A stretch of DNA of 64,000 nucleotides from Bin55 sp964572845. Its GTDB lineage: Bacteria > Pseudomonadota > Gammaproteobacteria > Pseudomonadales > Azotimanducaceae. A model generated the notes under the pieces. That model did no database searches, was not told where the DNA came from, and was given only the letters and a program-made list of their open reading frames with translations. The translations under genes and the position numbers were made by a program. The stretch is taken from assembly GCA_964572845.1 (NCBI GenBank), contig CAZNFX010000008.1:179775-243774 (forward strand), written 5' to 3'. This document shows positions 35,362 to 44,162 of the stretch, one piece after another. The first letter of the stretch is position 1; each line of letters opens with the position of its first letter.

Positions 35362-35796
35362 CTATTCCTCGACTCTTCCGCCCGCGGCCTCAATGGCATC
35401 GCGGGCTCCCTTGGTTACTTTCAGTCCTTTAACGACTATCGACCGACCAAGCTTGCCTGATTGAATGACTCTAACTCTCTTTACAGTTGATTTGATCAAG
35501 CCGGCTTGGCGCAGACTCTCCATGTTGGCCACTTCGCCCTCTATCAACTCCAACTCGTGCAGTCGGATCTCATCGGTGACCCTACCTATGCGCGACCTGA
35601 AACCGAAGGTGGGAATGCGTTGCTGCAGTGGCAGCTGACCGCCTTCAAATGACGCCGGCAACGAACTTCCGGACCGAGACTTCTGGCCCTTATTGCCACG
35701 TCCACAAGTCTTTCCCTGACCGGCCGCGATCCCCCGTCCCACGCGGCGCCGCTGTTTGCGGCTACCTGGAGGTGTGTGTAGCTCGTTGAGTCTCAC
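35362..35796 (-). CDS. rplO: 50S ribosomal protein L15
   Basis: 144 residues. MRLNELHTPPGSRKQRRRVGRG and the Gly-rich GKTCGRGNKGQKSRSG stretch are diagnostic of L15. The start overlaps the rpmD stop by 4 bases, and secY follows almost directly. Confidence 0.97.
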   Translation of the reverse strand: MRLNELHTPPGSRKQRRRVGRGIAAGQGKTCGRGNKGQKSRSGSSLPASFEGGQLPLQQRIPTFGFRSRIGRVTDEIRLHELELIEGEVANMESLRQAGLIKSTVKRVRVIQSGKLGRSIVVKGLKVTKGARDAIEAAGGRVEE

Positions 35797-35996
35797 GTGG
35801 ACGCACCTTTTTTCACTTGGACCATATAGTTCACTTGATTGATCATTCCTCGAACTGACGGCGTATCCTCTACCTCTACCTCATGCCCAATCCTGCGTAG
35901 CCCAAGGCCACGGACGCAAGCTTTGTGCTTCTTGAGACTTCCAGACGGACTCTTGATCAGTTTGACGCTAAGCGTCTTTGCCTTCCTACTTGCCAA
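35793..35996 (-). CDS. rpmD: 50S ribosomal protein L30
   Basis: 67 residues when started at the TTG at 35996, which overlaps the end of rpsE by 11 bases and follows GAGGTG at about 7 bases. Reads ASRKAKTLSVKLIKSPSG, then HKACVRGLGLRRIGHEVEVEDTPSVRGMINQVNYMVQV, the full L30 pattern. A longer upstream extension of the frame would lie wholly within rpsE and is rejected. Confidence 0.93.
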   Translation of the reverse strand: MASRKAKTLSVKLIKSPSGSLKKHKACVRGLGLRRIGHEVEVEDTPSVRGMINQVNYMVQVKKGAST

Positions 35997-36498
35997 ATCC
36001 GCGCACCTCAGCTTCCGACTTGTCGCGTTTCGCCGCGACCGCTCGTGGCGAGCGCATGTTGACCAACCCCTTGATCGTGGCACGAACCACGTTGGTAGGA
36101 TTGGTTGAACCGTAACACTTGGCGAGCACGTCCCGGACACCAGCCGCCTCCAATACAGCCCTCATAGTGCCGCCCGCGATGATGCCTGTGCCTTCCGAAG
36201 CCGGTTGCATGAATATGCGCGAAGCCCCATGCTTCTCAACGATGGGATACCACAGGGTCACACCATTGAGTTCAATGTCAAACATGTTGCGACGGGCGAC
36301 CTCGCCAGACTTTTCTATCGCTTGTACTCGCTCGCGCGCCTTGCCGCGACCAAACCCCACGCGACCGGCGCCGTCGCCAACAACAGTCAAGGCCGTATGC
36401 GAGATTTGGCGCCCTCCCTTGACCGTCTTTGCTACTCTCGACGAGGCAACAAGCTTCTCAACCAAGCCTTCCTGCTTGATCTCTTCCGCATAAGCCAT
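35986..36498 (-). CDS. rpsE: 30S ribosomal protein S5
   Basis: 170 residues. RVAKTVKGGRQISHTALTVVGDGAGRVGFGRGKA and the C-terminal AAGVRDVLAKCYGSTNPTNVVRATIKGL are diagnostic. S5 shapes the mRNA entry channel and decoding accuracy. It overlaps rpmD. Confidence 0.97.
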   Translation of the reverse strand: MAYAEEIKQEGLVEKLVASSRVAKTVKGGRQISHTALTVVGDGAGRVGFGRGKARERVQAIEKSGEVARRNMFDIELNGVTLWYPIVEKHGASRIFMQPASEGTGIIAGGTMRAVLEAAGVRDVLAKCYGSTNPTNVVRATIKGLVNMRSPRAVAAKRDKSEAEVRGFGK

Positions 36499-36849
36499 CT
36501 AGAACTCCAATCCTCCTTCCCGAGCCGCCTCTGCCAACGCCTTGACACGACCGTGATATTTGTAGCCCGATCTGTCGAAGGCAACTTTCTTTACACCTGC
36601 TTCCGAAGCACGCGCGGCAATCAATGCGCCCACCCGCTTGGCCGCATCCACATTGCTGGTCGCGTCGCTGCGCAAGGTGCTATCCAGCGTCGATGCCTGT
36701 GTGAGTATTCGGTCTCCCTGCGCGTCGATGAGCTGCGCATACATGTGCTTGGATGTACGGTGCACCGTCAACCGAATCACATTCAGTTCGCGCATCTTCA
36801 ATCTCGCTCTTCGAGCACGACGCAGGCGAGCCATTCGTTTGCTCTTCAT
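36499..36849 (-). CDS. rplR: 50S ribosomal protein L18
   Basis: 116 residues. An Arg-rich N-terminus (MARLRRARRARLKM) is followed by LTVHRTSKHMYAQ and FDRSGYKYHGRVKALAEAAREGGLEF, which are diagnostic. It binds 5S rRNA. It directly abuts rpsE. Confidence 0.97.
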   Translation of the reverse strand: MKSKRMARLRRARRARLKMRELNVIRLTVHRTSKHMYAQLIDAQGDRILTQASTLDSTLRSDATSNVDAAKRVGALIAARASEAGVKKVAFDRSGYKYHGRVKALAEAAREGGLEF

Positions 36850-36860
36850 GACAATTCAGA

Positions 36861-37391
36861 CTATTTCTTCGACTCTTTCCGTTTAACGTATTCGCCGACA
36901 TAACGCACGCCCTTCCCCTTGTAAGGTTCTGGTGGACGCTTGCTCCGTATGTTGGCTGCGACCTGCCCCACTAACTGTCTGTCAATGCCTGTAACAACGA
37001 TCTCCGTTGCCGATGGCGTCTCAACGTCGATGCCGTCCGGAGGTAGGAACTCTACGGGATGCGAGTAGCCCAATTGCAGTACAAGCTTCTTGCCTTGAAC
37101 TTGTGCCCTATATCCCACCCCTTGCAGCTGCAAACGTTTCTCCCACTTTTGAGTAACTCCCTTGATCATGTTGAGCAAAAGAGCTTGAAAAGTGCCAGTC
37201 ATTGCTCGGGCTTGAGTAGTTGCGCCAACAGTACGAATCGAAACGACATCGCCATCTCGATTGGTGGCTACTCCTTCAGCAAGCGGCATCGCAAGCGCCC
37301 CATGCGGACCCTTGACGGACACATCGTGCTCGGATATTCGTACATCGACACCACTAGGTATTTCAACTGATCGTTCGGTTAGCCGCGACAT
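36861..37391 (-). CDS. rplF: 50S ribosomal protein L6
   Basis: 176 residues. MSRLTERSVEIPSGVDV at the start and the C-terminal RSKRPPEPYKGKGVRYVGEYVKRKESKK are standard L6. It occupies the normal spc-operon place between rpsH and rplR. Confidence 0.97.
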   Translation of the reverse strand: MSRLTERSVEIPSGVDVRISEHDVSVKGPHGALAMPLAEGVATNRDGDVVSIRTVGATTQARAMTGTFQALLLNMIKGVTQKWEKRLQLQGVGYRAQVQGKKLVLQLGYSHPVEFLPPDGIDVETPSATEIVVTGIDRQLVGQVAANIRSKRPPEPYKGKGVRYVGEYVKRKESKK

Positions 37392-37402
37392 TCCAATCTA
37401 CC

Positions 37403-37795
37403 TCAAAAGACCGTGCAGAGCACCTCACCGCCCAGCCCTGCTCGGCGTGCGGCATGGTCGGTCATCAAGCCTTGATTCGTACTCATGATCGCAATGCCCA
37501 ATCCACCATTGACTCTAGGCAGCTCTTGTCTCGTTCGATACACCCTAAGACCGGGACGACTCACGCGACGCAACTCTTCAATCACGGAGACTCCATCGAG
37601 ATACTTGAGCTGCACTGTAAGTTGGGGCTTGTCCGTGCCCTCGACCGAATAGCCAAGTATGTAGCCTTCGTCCTCTAGCACCTTGCAGATTGCCAACTTC
37701 ATCCTGGAACTTGGCATCGACACGGTCAGCATGGAGACCGCACAAGCGTTGCGAATGCGGGTCAAGAAGTCTGCTATGGGATCCTGCATGCTCAT
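37403..37795 (-). CDS. rpsH: 30S ribosomal protein S8
   Basis: 130 residues. Starts MSMQDPIADFLTRIRNA and ends with GGLGIAIMSTNQGLMTDHAARRAGLGGEVLCTVF, the usual S8 C-terminus. In E. coli, S8 is the translational repressor of the spc operon by binding rplE mRNA; no equivalent site was checked here. Confidence 0.97.
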   Translation of the reverse strand: MSMQDPIADFLTRIRNACAVSMLTVSMPSSRMKLAICKVLEDEGYILGYSVEGTDKPQLTVQLKYLDGVSVIEELRRVSRPGLRVYRTRQELPRVNGGLGIAIMSTNQGLMTDHAARRAGLGGEVLCTVF

Positions 37796-37799
37796 AGAT

Positions 37800-38105
37800 C
37801 TACCAACTCGACTTCTTCAACCCAGGTACGTCGCCACGCATGGCAGCTTCTCGAAGTTTGTTTCTACCCAATCCAAACCTGCGGTACACGCCACGTGGTC
37901 GCCCGGTGATGCAACAGCGGCGACGCAACCGGATGGGGCTTGCGTTGCGTGGCAGCGCTTGAAGCTGCAATTGGGCATCCCACCTTTCCTCAGCAGACAG
38001 GGAACGGTCATTGATGACCGCCTTCAATCGTGCCCGCTTTTCGCGATATTTTGAGACCGCTTTTTCGCGCTTCTTCTCGCGTTCCAGTACAGACTGCTTC
38101 GCCAA
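37800..38105 (-). CDS. rpsN: 30S ribosomal protein S14 (zinc-free form)
   Basis: 101 residues, the long form without the CxxC pair. MAKQSVLEREKKREKAVSKY and RCCITGRPRGVYRRFGLGRNKLREAAMRGDVPGLKKSSW are diagnostic. It is located between rplE and rpsH. Confidence 0.97.
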   Translation of the reverse strand: MAKQSVLEREKKREKAVSKYREKRARLKAVINDRSLSAEERWDAQLQLQALPRNASPIRLRRRCCITGRPRGVYRRFGLGRNKLREAAMRGDVPGLKKSSW

Positions 38106-38107
38106 AC

Positions 38108-38647
38108 CTAACTCCTAAAGGGAAAATTGAAGGCTTGCAGCAGTGCCAAACCTTCAGCATCGTCGCGTGCGGTTGTCGTAATCGCCGCATCCAAACCGCG
38201 AATCGAATCGATTTCGTCGTAATTGATTTCTGGGAAAATGATTTGTTCGGTTATTCCTATGGAATAGTTGCCGCGGCCATCGAAGGCTCGTGGATTGAGA
38301 CCGCGAAAGTCGCGCATACGCGGTATCGCAATTCCAATCAATCGTTCTACGAATTCGTACATGATCGTTCGCCGAAGCGTGACCATGCAGCCAATTGGAT
38401 AGCCAGTTCGAATCTTGAATGCGGCTTCCGACTTTCTGGCACGGGTGATCTTGGGACGCTGCCCAGCGATCTTCATCAAGTCGTCAAACGCACTATCCAA
38501 GAGCTTGCGATCGCCCGCCGCCTGGCCAACTCCCATATTCAGGGTAACCTTGACGAGCTTGGGTACGCGCATCAGCGAGGAGTAGCCATACTCATCCATC
38601 AATTGAGGTCGAATCTCCTCTACGTACTTCTGTTGTAGATTGCTCAT
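38108..38647 (-). CDS. rplE: 50S ribosomal protein L5
   Basis: 179 residues. VPKLVKVTLNMGVGQA, GQRPKITRARKSEAAFKIR, and FDGRGNYSIGITEQIIFPEI mark L5. It binds 5S rRNA and contacts P-site tRNA. It ends 2 bases before rpsN. Confidence 0.97.
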   Translation of the reverse strand: MSNLQQKYVEEIRPQLMDEYGYSSLMRVPKLVKVTLNMGVGQAAGDRKLLDSAFDDLMKIAGQRPKITRARKSEAAFKIRTGYPIGCMVTLRRTIMYEFVERLIGIAIPRMRDFRGLNPRAFDGRGNYSIGITEQIIFPEINYDEIDSIRGLDAAITTTARDDAEGLALLQAFNFPFRS

Positions 38648-38665
38648 TGCCTAACAATCCTGTCT

Positions 38666-38977
38666 TCAGTCATCGATTCGCTCGCCCGTGGACCGGTAGA
38701 ACCTAATCTTGTCGCCGTCTTCTTGTCGAATACCAACCTTGTCCGCCTTTTCCGTGTTGGGGTTGTAGATCGCCACGTTCGAGAGGTGCAACGGCGCTTC
38801 TTGCGCAATAATCCCCTGTCGGGCTCCAGGCTGCGTCGCACGAGTGTGTCTCTGCACCATATTGACTGTCGACACAATTACTCGTTCATTCCCCACAAAA
38901 CGCACCACATCGCCAACTCGTCCTTTGTCCTTTCCAGCGAGAACTATGACCTGATCTTCCTTTCGAATGCGATTCAC
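38666..38977 (-). CDS. rplX: 50S ribosomal protein L24
   Basis: 103 residues with a GTG start 2 bases after the rplN stop. The KOW motif is EDQVIVLAGKDKGRVGDVV; KADKVGIRQEDGDKIRFYRSTGERID ends it. It is an early assembly protein of the large subunit. Confidence 0.96.
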   Translation of the reverse strand: MNRIRKEDQVIVLAGKDKGRVGDVVRFVGNERVIVSTVNMVQRHTRATQPGARQGIIAQEAPLHLSNVAIYNPNTEKADKVGIRQEDGDKIRFYRSTGERIDD

Positions 38978-38979
38978 TA

Positions 38980-39348
38980 TCAGAGGACCTCCGGTGCTAA
39001 CGAAACAATTCGCATATATTGGCGTGTTCGGAGTTCACGCGTGACCGGACCAAAGATCCGAGTCCCTATGGGTTCCTGGCTCTCATTCACCAACACCGCC
39101 GCGTTTTGATCGAATCGAATGAGTGAACCGTCCTGGCGTCGCACCCCTTTGCGAGTTCGTACGACGACCGCTCGCATGATCTGACCCTTGCGAACTCTGC
39201 TGCGTGGAATGGCTTCCTTCACGGTCACACGAATGGTGTCTCCTATTCCCGCGTAGCGCCGTCGCGACCCACCCAGCACCTTAATGCACTGCACTCGCCT
39301 CGCACCGCTGTTGTCGGCAACATCAAGCATCGTCTCGGTTTGAATCAC
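38980..39348 (-). CDS. rplN: 50S ribosomal protein L14
   Basis: 122 residues. MIQTETMLDVADNSGARRVQCIKVLGGS and GTRIFGPVTRELR, with a C-terminus at SLAPEVL, are diagnostic. First gene of the spc segment, following rpsQ by 12 bases. Confidence 0.98.
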   Translation of the reverse strand: MIQTETMLDVADNSGARRVQCIKVLGGSRRRYAGIGDTIRVTVKEAIPRSRVRKGQIMRAVVVRTRKGVRRQDGSLIRFDQNAAVLVNESQEPIGTRIFGPVTRELRTRQYMRIVSLAPEVL

Positions 39349-39360
39349 CGTTCTCTCCTC

Positions 39361-39621
39361 TCAAGCGCTCTCTTCCACAGCGGCGAGACGCCACGATTTG
39401 GTCTTGGACAACGGCCTGCATTCCTCGATCATGACTCGGTCGCCAATCTTGGCTTCGTTGTTTTCGTCGTGAACCTGCAATTTGGAGGACCTGCCAATTA
39501 TTTTCTGATAGAGCGGATGACGCACGCGTCGATCAACACGAACTGCGATGGTCTTGTCCGATCTGTCGGCAACAACCACGCCGCTCAAAGTTCGTGTCAG
39601 CTTGGAGGCGGAATCACCCAT
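39361..39621 (-). CDS. rpsQ: 30S ribosomal protein S17
   Basis: 86 residues. LSGVVVADRSDKTIAVRVDRRVRHPLYQKII and IGDRVMIEECRPLSKTKSWRL are standard S17. Its start overlaps the end of rpmC by 8 bases. Last gene of the classical S10 operon. Confidence 0.97.
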   Translation of the reverse strand: MGDSASKLTRTLSGVVVADRSDKTIAVRVDRRVRHPLYQKIIGRSSKLQVHDENNEAKIGDRVMIEECRPLSKTKSWRLAAVEESA

Positions 39622-39805
39622 TTTGCTTTTCCCGAATAATGGTCTTGATTCTGGCGATGTTTCGTCTGGATTGCGTCAGCAAATGCGTCTGCGGAAGCTG
39701 ATCCGTCGCTCGCTGAAACCTCATGTTGAACTGCTCCTTAAGAGCCTTCTCCAATTCCTCGCTGAGTTCCTCGCCAGTCATTTCCCTGAGATCGCTTGCA
39801 TCCAT
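39614..39805 (-). CDS. rpmC: 50S ribosomal protein L29
   Basis: 63 residues, two helices. MDASDLREMTGEELSEELEKALKEQFNMRFQ and QSRRNIARIKTIIREK give the L29 coiled hairpin. Start and rplP stop overlap by one base (TGATG). Confidence 0.96.
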   Translation of the reverse strand: MDASDLREMTGEELSEELEKALKEQFNMRFQRATDQLPQTHLLTQSRRNIARIKTIIREKQNG

Positions 39806-40218
39806 CAGACTGTCCTTCTGGCCACAACAGAAGTCGCGAATGGCAACTTGCTGGAGGCAAGCCTAAACGCTTGCCGAGCATCCTCTTCAGATACTCCTGC
39901 CACCTCGTACAACATTCGTCCCGGTTGTACTTGCGCTACCCAATACTCCACGGACCCCTTTCCTTTGCCCTGCCTCACTTCCAAAGGTTTCTTGGTAATC
40001 GGCTTGTCCGGAAATACACGAATCCAGACCTTGCCCCCTCTTCGCATCTGACGGGTCATCGCACGACGGGCCGCTTCAATTTGTCGAGCCGTCATTCGGC
40101 CTCGTCCAATCGCCTTTAGGCCATACTGCCCAAAACACACGCGGTTCGACCGCTGTGCCAAACCACGATTACGTCCCTTTTGCTGTTTTCTGAACTTAGT
40201 TCTTGTAGGCTGCAACAT
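39805..40218 (-). CDS. rplP: 50S ribosomal protein L16
   Basis: 137 residues. MLQPTRTKFRKQQKGRNRG, then GKVWIRVFPDKPITKKPLEVRQGKGKGSVEYWVAQVQPGRMLYE, the usual L16. It organises the A-site tRNA elbow region. Confidence 0.98.
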   Translation of the reverse strand: MLQPTRTKFRKQQKGRNRGLAQRSNRVCFGQYGLKAIGRGRMTARQIEAARRAMTRQMRRGGKVWIRVFPDKPITKKPLEVRQGKGKGSVEYWVAQVQPGRMLYEVAGVSEEDARQAFRLASSKLPFATSVVARRTV

Positions 40219-40226
40219 GTCAAAAT

Positions 40227-40904
40227 CTAACGAGCAGAAGCAGTGGCTGGACCGCGGCTGTCTGCGCTTTCCGTTCCTTCAATGACCTCGCCCTTAAAAA
40301 CCCATACCTTGACGCCAATCACGCCATAGGTCGTAAAGGACTCAGCAACGGCGTAATCTATGTCGGCCCTCAACGTATGAAGGGGCACCCGACCCTCTGA
40401 ATAGGCTTCCGAACGGGCGAGTTCCTTGCCATCGAGCCGCCCCGAAACCCTAATCTTGACTCCTTCGGCACCTAAGCGCATGGCGTTCTGCAGTGCTCTA
40501 CGCGCGGCCCTCCTAAACTGAACTCGACGTTCCAGCTGCTGTGCTACGTTGTGTGCAACCAGCAGCGCATCCAGTTCCGGCTTGCGAATTTCCTCGACGT
40601 TCACCACGACGGGGGCACCAACAAGCCTAGTCAACTCCCCACGCAACCTTTCGACGTCCGCGCCACGTTGTCCAATGACCATGCCTGGACGCGCAGTGTG
40701 GATCGTAATTCGAGCATCTTGCGATGGTCTCTCAATGTCGATTCGGCTTACGAACGCCTGCGCTAGCCTCTTGGAGAGAAAGTCGCGTATCTCCAAGTCG
40801 TTCTGCAAGTATTCGACATACTTCTCCTTTCCCGCATACCACACCGAAGTGTGGTCTCGTACGATGCCCAACCTAAATCCGTTAGGGTTTACCTTTTGAC
40901 CCAT
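40227..40904 (-). CDS. rpsC: 30S ribosomal protein S3
   Basis: 225 residues. MGQKVNPNGFRLG, a KH domain (RITIHTARPGMVIGQRGADVERLR) and the C-terminal GVKIRVSGRLDGKELARSE are diagnostic. Helps form the mRNA entry tunnel. Confidence 0.97.
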   Translation of the reverse strand: MGQKVNPNGFRLGIVRDHTSVWYAGKEKYVEYLQNDLEIRDFLSKRLAQAFVSRIDIERPSQDARITIHTARPGMVIGQRGADVERLRGELTRLVGAPVVVNVEEIRKPELDALLVAHNVAQQLERRVQFRRAARRALQNAMRLGAEGVKIRVSGRLDGKELARSEAYSEGRVPLHTLRADIDYAVAESFTTYGVIGVKVWVFKGEVIEGTESADSRGPATASAR

Positions 40905-40943
40905 AGTTTTCCTATAGTTTGTTGTCCTGTCAGGTGCTGTTTC

Positions 40944-41285
40944 CTAATCGTCCCGATTGTCAGATACCGTAACGGTGACATGGCTCATTCTCTTGATGAT
41001 CCGCGACCCGCGTCCCCTAGCTCGTGCCCTATATCGCTTGAGTCGCTTGCCTTCGTTCACGTACACTTCCGCTACCTTGAGTTCATCGACATCGGCACCC
41101 CATTTCGTCTCTGCGTTGGACACGGCGGAATCCAACACTTTTCTAACCATTGGCGCACTCTTTTGGATGTCATACTCAAGAATGTCGAAAGCTTCGGCGA
41201 CATTCTTGCCTCGGATCTGGTTCGCGACGAGCCGCACCTTCTGCGGCGAGACTCGCAAATGCTTGGATATGGCGTGTACTCTCAT
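40944..41285 (-). CDS. rplV: 50S ribosomal protein L22
   Basis: 113 residues. RVSPQKVRLVANQIRGKNV and the C-terminal hairpin RLKRYRARARGRGSRIIKRMSHVTV, which reaches into the exit tunnel, are clear. Confidence 0.97.
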   Translation of the reverse strand: MRVHAISKHLRVSPQKVRLVANQIRGKNVAEAFDILEYDIQKSAPMVRKVLDSAVSNAETKWGADVDELKVAEVYVNEGKRLKRYRARARGRGSRIIKRMSHVTVTVSDNRDD

Positions 41286-41301
41286 GACTCGTCTTCACAC
41301 C

Positions 41302-41580
41302 CTATTCGCGAGTGGTCTTGCGATCCCCCGCGTGCCCTTTGAAAGTTCGGGTTGGAGCAAACTCGCCTAGCTTATGCCCCACCAGTTCTTCAGTTATGAA
41401 GACGGGGACATGCTGGCGCCCGTTGTGCACCATGATTGTCAAGCCCACCATCTCGGGCACGATCATGGATCTCCGGGACCAGGTACGTATCGGTCTTCGA
41501 TCATTCGTCTCCTGCGCCCGCTCTACTTTCGTTAACAGGTGAGTGTCTACGAATGGGCCTTTGCGTAGTGCTCGCGGCAT
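41302..41580 (-). CDS. rpsS: 30S ribosomal protein S19
   Basis: 92 residues from the ATG at 41580. The protein begins MPRALRKGPFVDTHLL, exactly the S19 start; the frame stays open further upstream inside rplB but that extension has no S19 likeness. HNGRQHVPVFITEELVGHKLGEFAPTRTFKGH completes the family pattern. Confidence 0.97.
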   Translation of the reverse strand: MPRALRKGPFVDTHLLTKVERAQETNDRRPIRTWSRRSMIVPEMVGLTIMVHNGRQHVPVFITEELVGHKLGEFAPTRTFKGHAGDRKTTRE

Positions 41581-41582
41581 TG

Positions 41583-42413
41583 CTATCTTTCCTTGCCTCT
41601 TCTTCGAATGATCATAGCGTCGCTGGGCTTCTTGCGACGCGTGCGGTGCCCCTTCGTTGGAACTCCCGTTGGAGATACGGGATGCCGTCCTCCTGACGAC
41701 TTGCCCTCCCCTCCGCCATGCGGGTGGTCCACAGGATTCATGGCAACACCTCTTACCGTAGGTCGGCGCCCACGCCATCGGTTAGCGCCGGCTTTGCCAA
41801 GAGATCTCAAATTGTGCTCGCTGTTGCCGACTTCGCCCAGCACAGCTTTGCACTCGCTGAGTACACGACGCATTTCACCAGAGCGCAACCGCAAGGTGGC
41901 ATGTGCACCCTCCCTCGCAAGCAACTTAACGGAAGTACCGGCACTTCGTGCCAATTGTGCGCCTTTCCCAGGTTTGAGCTCCACACAATGGATCAGGCTG
42001 CCAAGCGGAATGTTGCGCATGGGCATGGCGTTGCCAGCTCTTATTGGCGCAGTGGACCCTGATCTCACCTCGTCGCCGACTCTCAGACCCCGAGGGGCTA
42101 TGATGTATCGTCGTTCGCCATCGCGATACTTCAATAGCGCGATGTTTGAACTTCGATTCGGGTCGTACTCCAATCTTTCGACAATTGCGGGAATGCCATC
42201 CTTGTCTCGCTTGAAGTCGATTAGGCGATAGTGCCTCTTGTGACCTCCTCCCCGATGGCGAGTGGTAATGCGGCCCTTGTTGTTGCGTCCGGCTTTCTTG
42301 GACATGGGCTCGACAAGCGGCTTGTAGGGCGAACCCTTGTGCAAGGAATCGTCGACAACGCGTGCGACAAATCGTCGACCTGCCGATGTCGGCTTTGCTC
42401 TCACCACAGCCAT
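41583..42413 (-). CDS. rplB: 50S ribosomal protein L2
   Basis: 276 residues. AGRNNKGRITTRHRGGGHKRHYR near the start and RGVAMNPVDHPHGGGEGKSSGGRHPVSPTG near the end, which includes the histidine near the peptidyl-transferase centre. It starts one base into the rplW stop. Confidence 0.98.
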   Translation of the reverse strand: MAVVRAKPTSAGRRFVARVVDDSLHKGSPYKPLVEPMSKKAGRNNKGRITTRHRGGGHKRHYRLIDFKRDKDGIPAIVERLEYDPNRSSNIALLKYRDGERRYIIAPRGLRVGDEVRSGSTAPIRAGNAMPMRNIPLGSLIHCVELKPGKGAQLARSAGTSVKLLAREGAHATLRLRSGEMRRVLSECKAVLGEVGNSEHNLRSLGKAGANRWRGRRPTVRGVAMNPVDHPHGGGEGKSSGGRHPVSPTGVPTKGHRTRRKKPSDAMIIRRRGKER

Positions 42414-42721
42414 CAGCTAATTTCCAAAGTAAAGTCAATCCGATCATCGGCCTTCAGTCGAACATAAGCTTTTTTCCAGTGCTTTTGCCGACCTTCCGAA
42501 ATCGCGCGCGTCAAGCGTCGCGTTCGCTTTCCCTTGACCCGCAAAGTAGTCACGTTTTCGACTCTAACGTCATAAATGCGCTCTACAGCTTGTTTGATCT
42601 CCTTCTTCGTCGCACTCATATCGACCTTGAATGCGTATTGATTCGATTCGTCGCCAATGTCCGTCACTTTCTCAGTGACATGAGGTCCGTGCAAAATACT
42701 GTATAGACGTTCAATATTCAT
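42413..42721 (-). CDS. rplW: 50S ribosomal protein L23
   Basis: 102 residues. The start MNIERLYSILHGPHVTEKV and VRVENVTTLRVKGKRTRR mark L23, the exit-tunnel docking site for trigger factor and SRP. Its start overlaps rplD by 4 bases. Confidence 0.96.
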   Translation of the reverse strand: MNIERLYSILHGPHVTEKVTDIGDESNQYAFKVDMSATKKEIKQAVERIYDVRVENVTTLRVKGKRTRRLTRAISEGRQKHWKKAYVRLKADDRIDFTLEIS

Positions 42722-43326
42722 GACAGTTTTTCCTCCAACTGACGCAATATCTGCGCATCCACAAGAACCTTGTCGGAATTGAGCAGATCGACAGGGTTTA
42801 CTCGTGAAGGAGAAAGTACTGAAACGTGCTTGAGATTGGATGCTGCCCGCTGTAGGTTCTCTGAAGGGTTGGAGAGGATGATTAGGCAGTTGGAAATGTC
42901 GAGGGTGCTGAGGGAGTTCTTGAGATTGGAGGTCTTGGGGGAGTCGATGTCAAATTCCGATGTCGCGACTAGTCGTTGCTGACGAACAAGCTCGGACAAG
43001 ATGCAACACATGGCTCTCCGATACATCTTGCGGTTCACCTTTTGGTAACGCTTCGTCGGTCGTGCCGCAAAGGTAACACCGCCGCCCCGCCAAATTGGAC
43101 TTCGAGACGTTCCTGCTCGGGCGCGACCGGTGCCCTTCTGGCGCCATGGTTTGTGACCCCCGCCCTGAACGTCCGATCTCGACTTGTGAGCCTTGGTGCC
43201 TTTATGTCCGTTGGATAGATAGGCCTGGACTACCTGACTGACAAGTGCACGATTGAATTCAGCCGAAAAGACCGAATCGCTGAGTGCTATGGTCTCGCCA
43301 CCTGTCAGCGCGATGTCCAAGTTCAA
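42718..43326 (-). CDS. rplD: 50S ribosomal protein L4
   Basis: 202 residues. GGGHKPWRQKGTGRARAGTSRSPIWRGGGVTFA is the tunnel-facing L4 loop. In E. coli L4 also represses the S10 operon through its leader; the unusual rpsJ-rplC spacer upstream is a candidate target here. Overlaps rplC and rplW by 4 bases each. Confidence 0.97.
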   Translation of the reverse strand: MNLDIALTGGETIALSDSVFSAEFNRALVSQVVQAYLSNGHKGTKAHKSRSDVQGGGHKPWRQKGTGRARAGTSRSPIWRGGGVTFAARPTKRYQKVNRKMYRRAMCCILSELVRQQRLVATSEFDIDSPKTSNLKNSLSTLDISNCLIILSNPSENLQRAASNLKHVSVLSPSRVNPVDLLNSDKVLVDAQILRQLEEKLS

Positions 43327-44009
43327 TTCTCCTGAGTTTCGGGAGAAGCCGACGGCTTCCCAGCCTTGACCGATGGACGCACAACGACGCTGCCGCCGGT
43401 TGGACCGGGTATTGCGCCTTTAATGAGGATCAGGTTCCGATCGGGAATGAGCCTTACAACCTCCAAGTTCTGGACTGTCTTCTGCACGTTCCCCATTTGT
43501 CCAGCCATCTTCTTGCCCTTGAACACCTTCCCCGGCGTTTGACATTGCCCAATGGAACCGGGTGCACGATGTGCCAGCGAATTTCCGTGGGACATGTCCT
43601 GACGTTGGAAATTCCACCTCTTGATGACGCCTGCAAATCCTTTGCCTTTCGACACCCCAGTAACGTCCACAGCTTGTCCTTCGAAGAACTGTTCCACAGA
43701 TAGCTCATCTCCGGGTTTCAGATCTCGTTCCTCATCGGCGACAGCTTCTCCGTCCAGTCTGAATTCACGAACGCAGGTTCCCGGAGAAACTTCGCTCTTG
43801 CCAAAATGTCCTTGCATCGGTTTAGACACGTGCTTGGCGTTCGTCTCGCCGTGCACAACCTGTACGGCCTGGTAGCGATCGGATTCCAACGACTTGATCT
43901 GTACCACTCTGTTTGGTTCAGCATGAACAACAGTCACGGGAACCGAAGGACCATCGGTCTCAAATACCCTGGTCATTCCACTCTTTACGCCTATGATTCC
44001 GATCGTCAT
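43323..44009 (-). CDS. rplC: 50S ribosomal protein L3
   Basis: 228 residues from the ATG at 44009. Begins MTIGIIGVKSGMTRVF, the normal L3 start, and contains KGKGFAGVIKRWNF, SHGNSLAHRAPGSIGQCQTPGKVFKGKKMAGQMG. The frame is open 42 codons further upstream, but that stretch has no L3 likeness and lies in the hairpin-rich rpsJ-rplC spacer. The C-terminal tail is a short Pro/Ser extension. Confidence 0.97.
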   Translation of the reverse strand: MTIGIIGVKSGMTRVFETDGPSVPVTVVHAEPNRVVQIKSLESDRYQAVQVVHGETNAKHVSKPMQGHFGKSEVSPGTCVREFRLDGEAVADEERDLKPGDELSVEQFFEGQAVDVTGVSKGKGFAGVIKRWNFQRQDMSHGNSLAHRAPGSIGQCQTPGKVFKGKKMAGQMGNVQKTVQNLEVVRLIPDRNLILIKGAIPGPTGGSVVVRPSVKAGKPSASPETQEN

Positions 44010-44046
44010 GTCTTGCTTGTTCAATACACCTTCAACACATACAAAA

Positions 44047-44162
44047 GGGTTATAGGAACCCCTGTCCCTCTCATATGACAAATAGGTTTCAAACGATGCG
44101 ACGCAAATGCGCCGCGATTCGATACCGGGCCTCAACTGTACGGAAAGCGTCCCATTGGACGC
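44047..44162 (-). promoter_or_regulatory. Three-hairpin spacer between rpsJ and rplC (candidate leader/attenuator)
   Basis: The rpsJ-rplC gap is 178 bases (44010-44187), while all other joins from here to rplQ are below about 50. On the minus strand it holds, in order: GCGTCC-AATG-GGACGC (44162-44147) followed by TTTCC; GCGGCGC-ATTT-GCGTCGC (44115-44098) with one G-U pair; and GGGTT-CCTAT-AACCC (44061-44047) followed by TTTTG, a weak terminator shape. These could form an attenuator or binding site for an r-protein such as L4; that role is inference. Confidence 0.5.

Noticed and set aside
36205..36903. 232-codon plus-strand frame over rpsE/rplR
   Set aside because: Antisense to ribosomal protein genes and without any family pattern.
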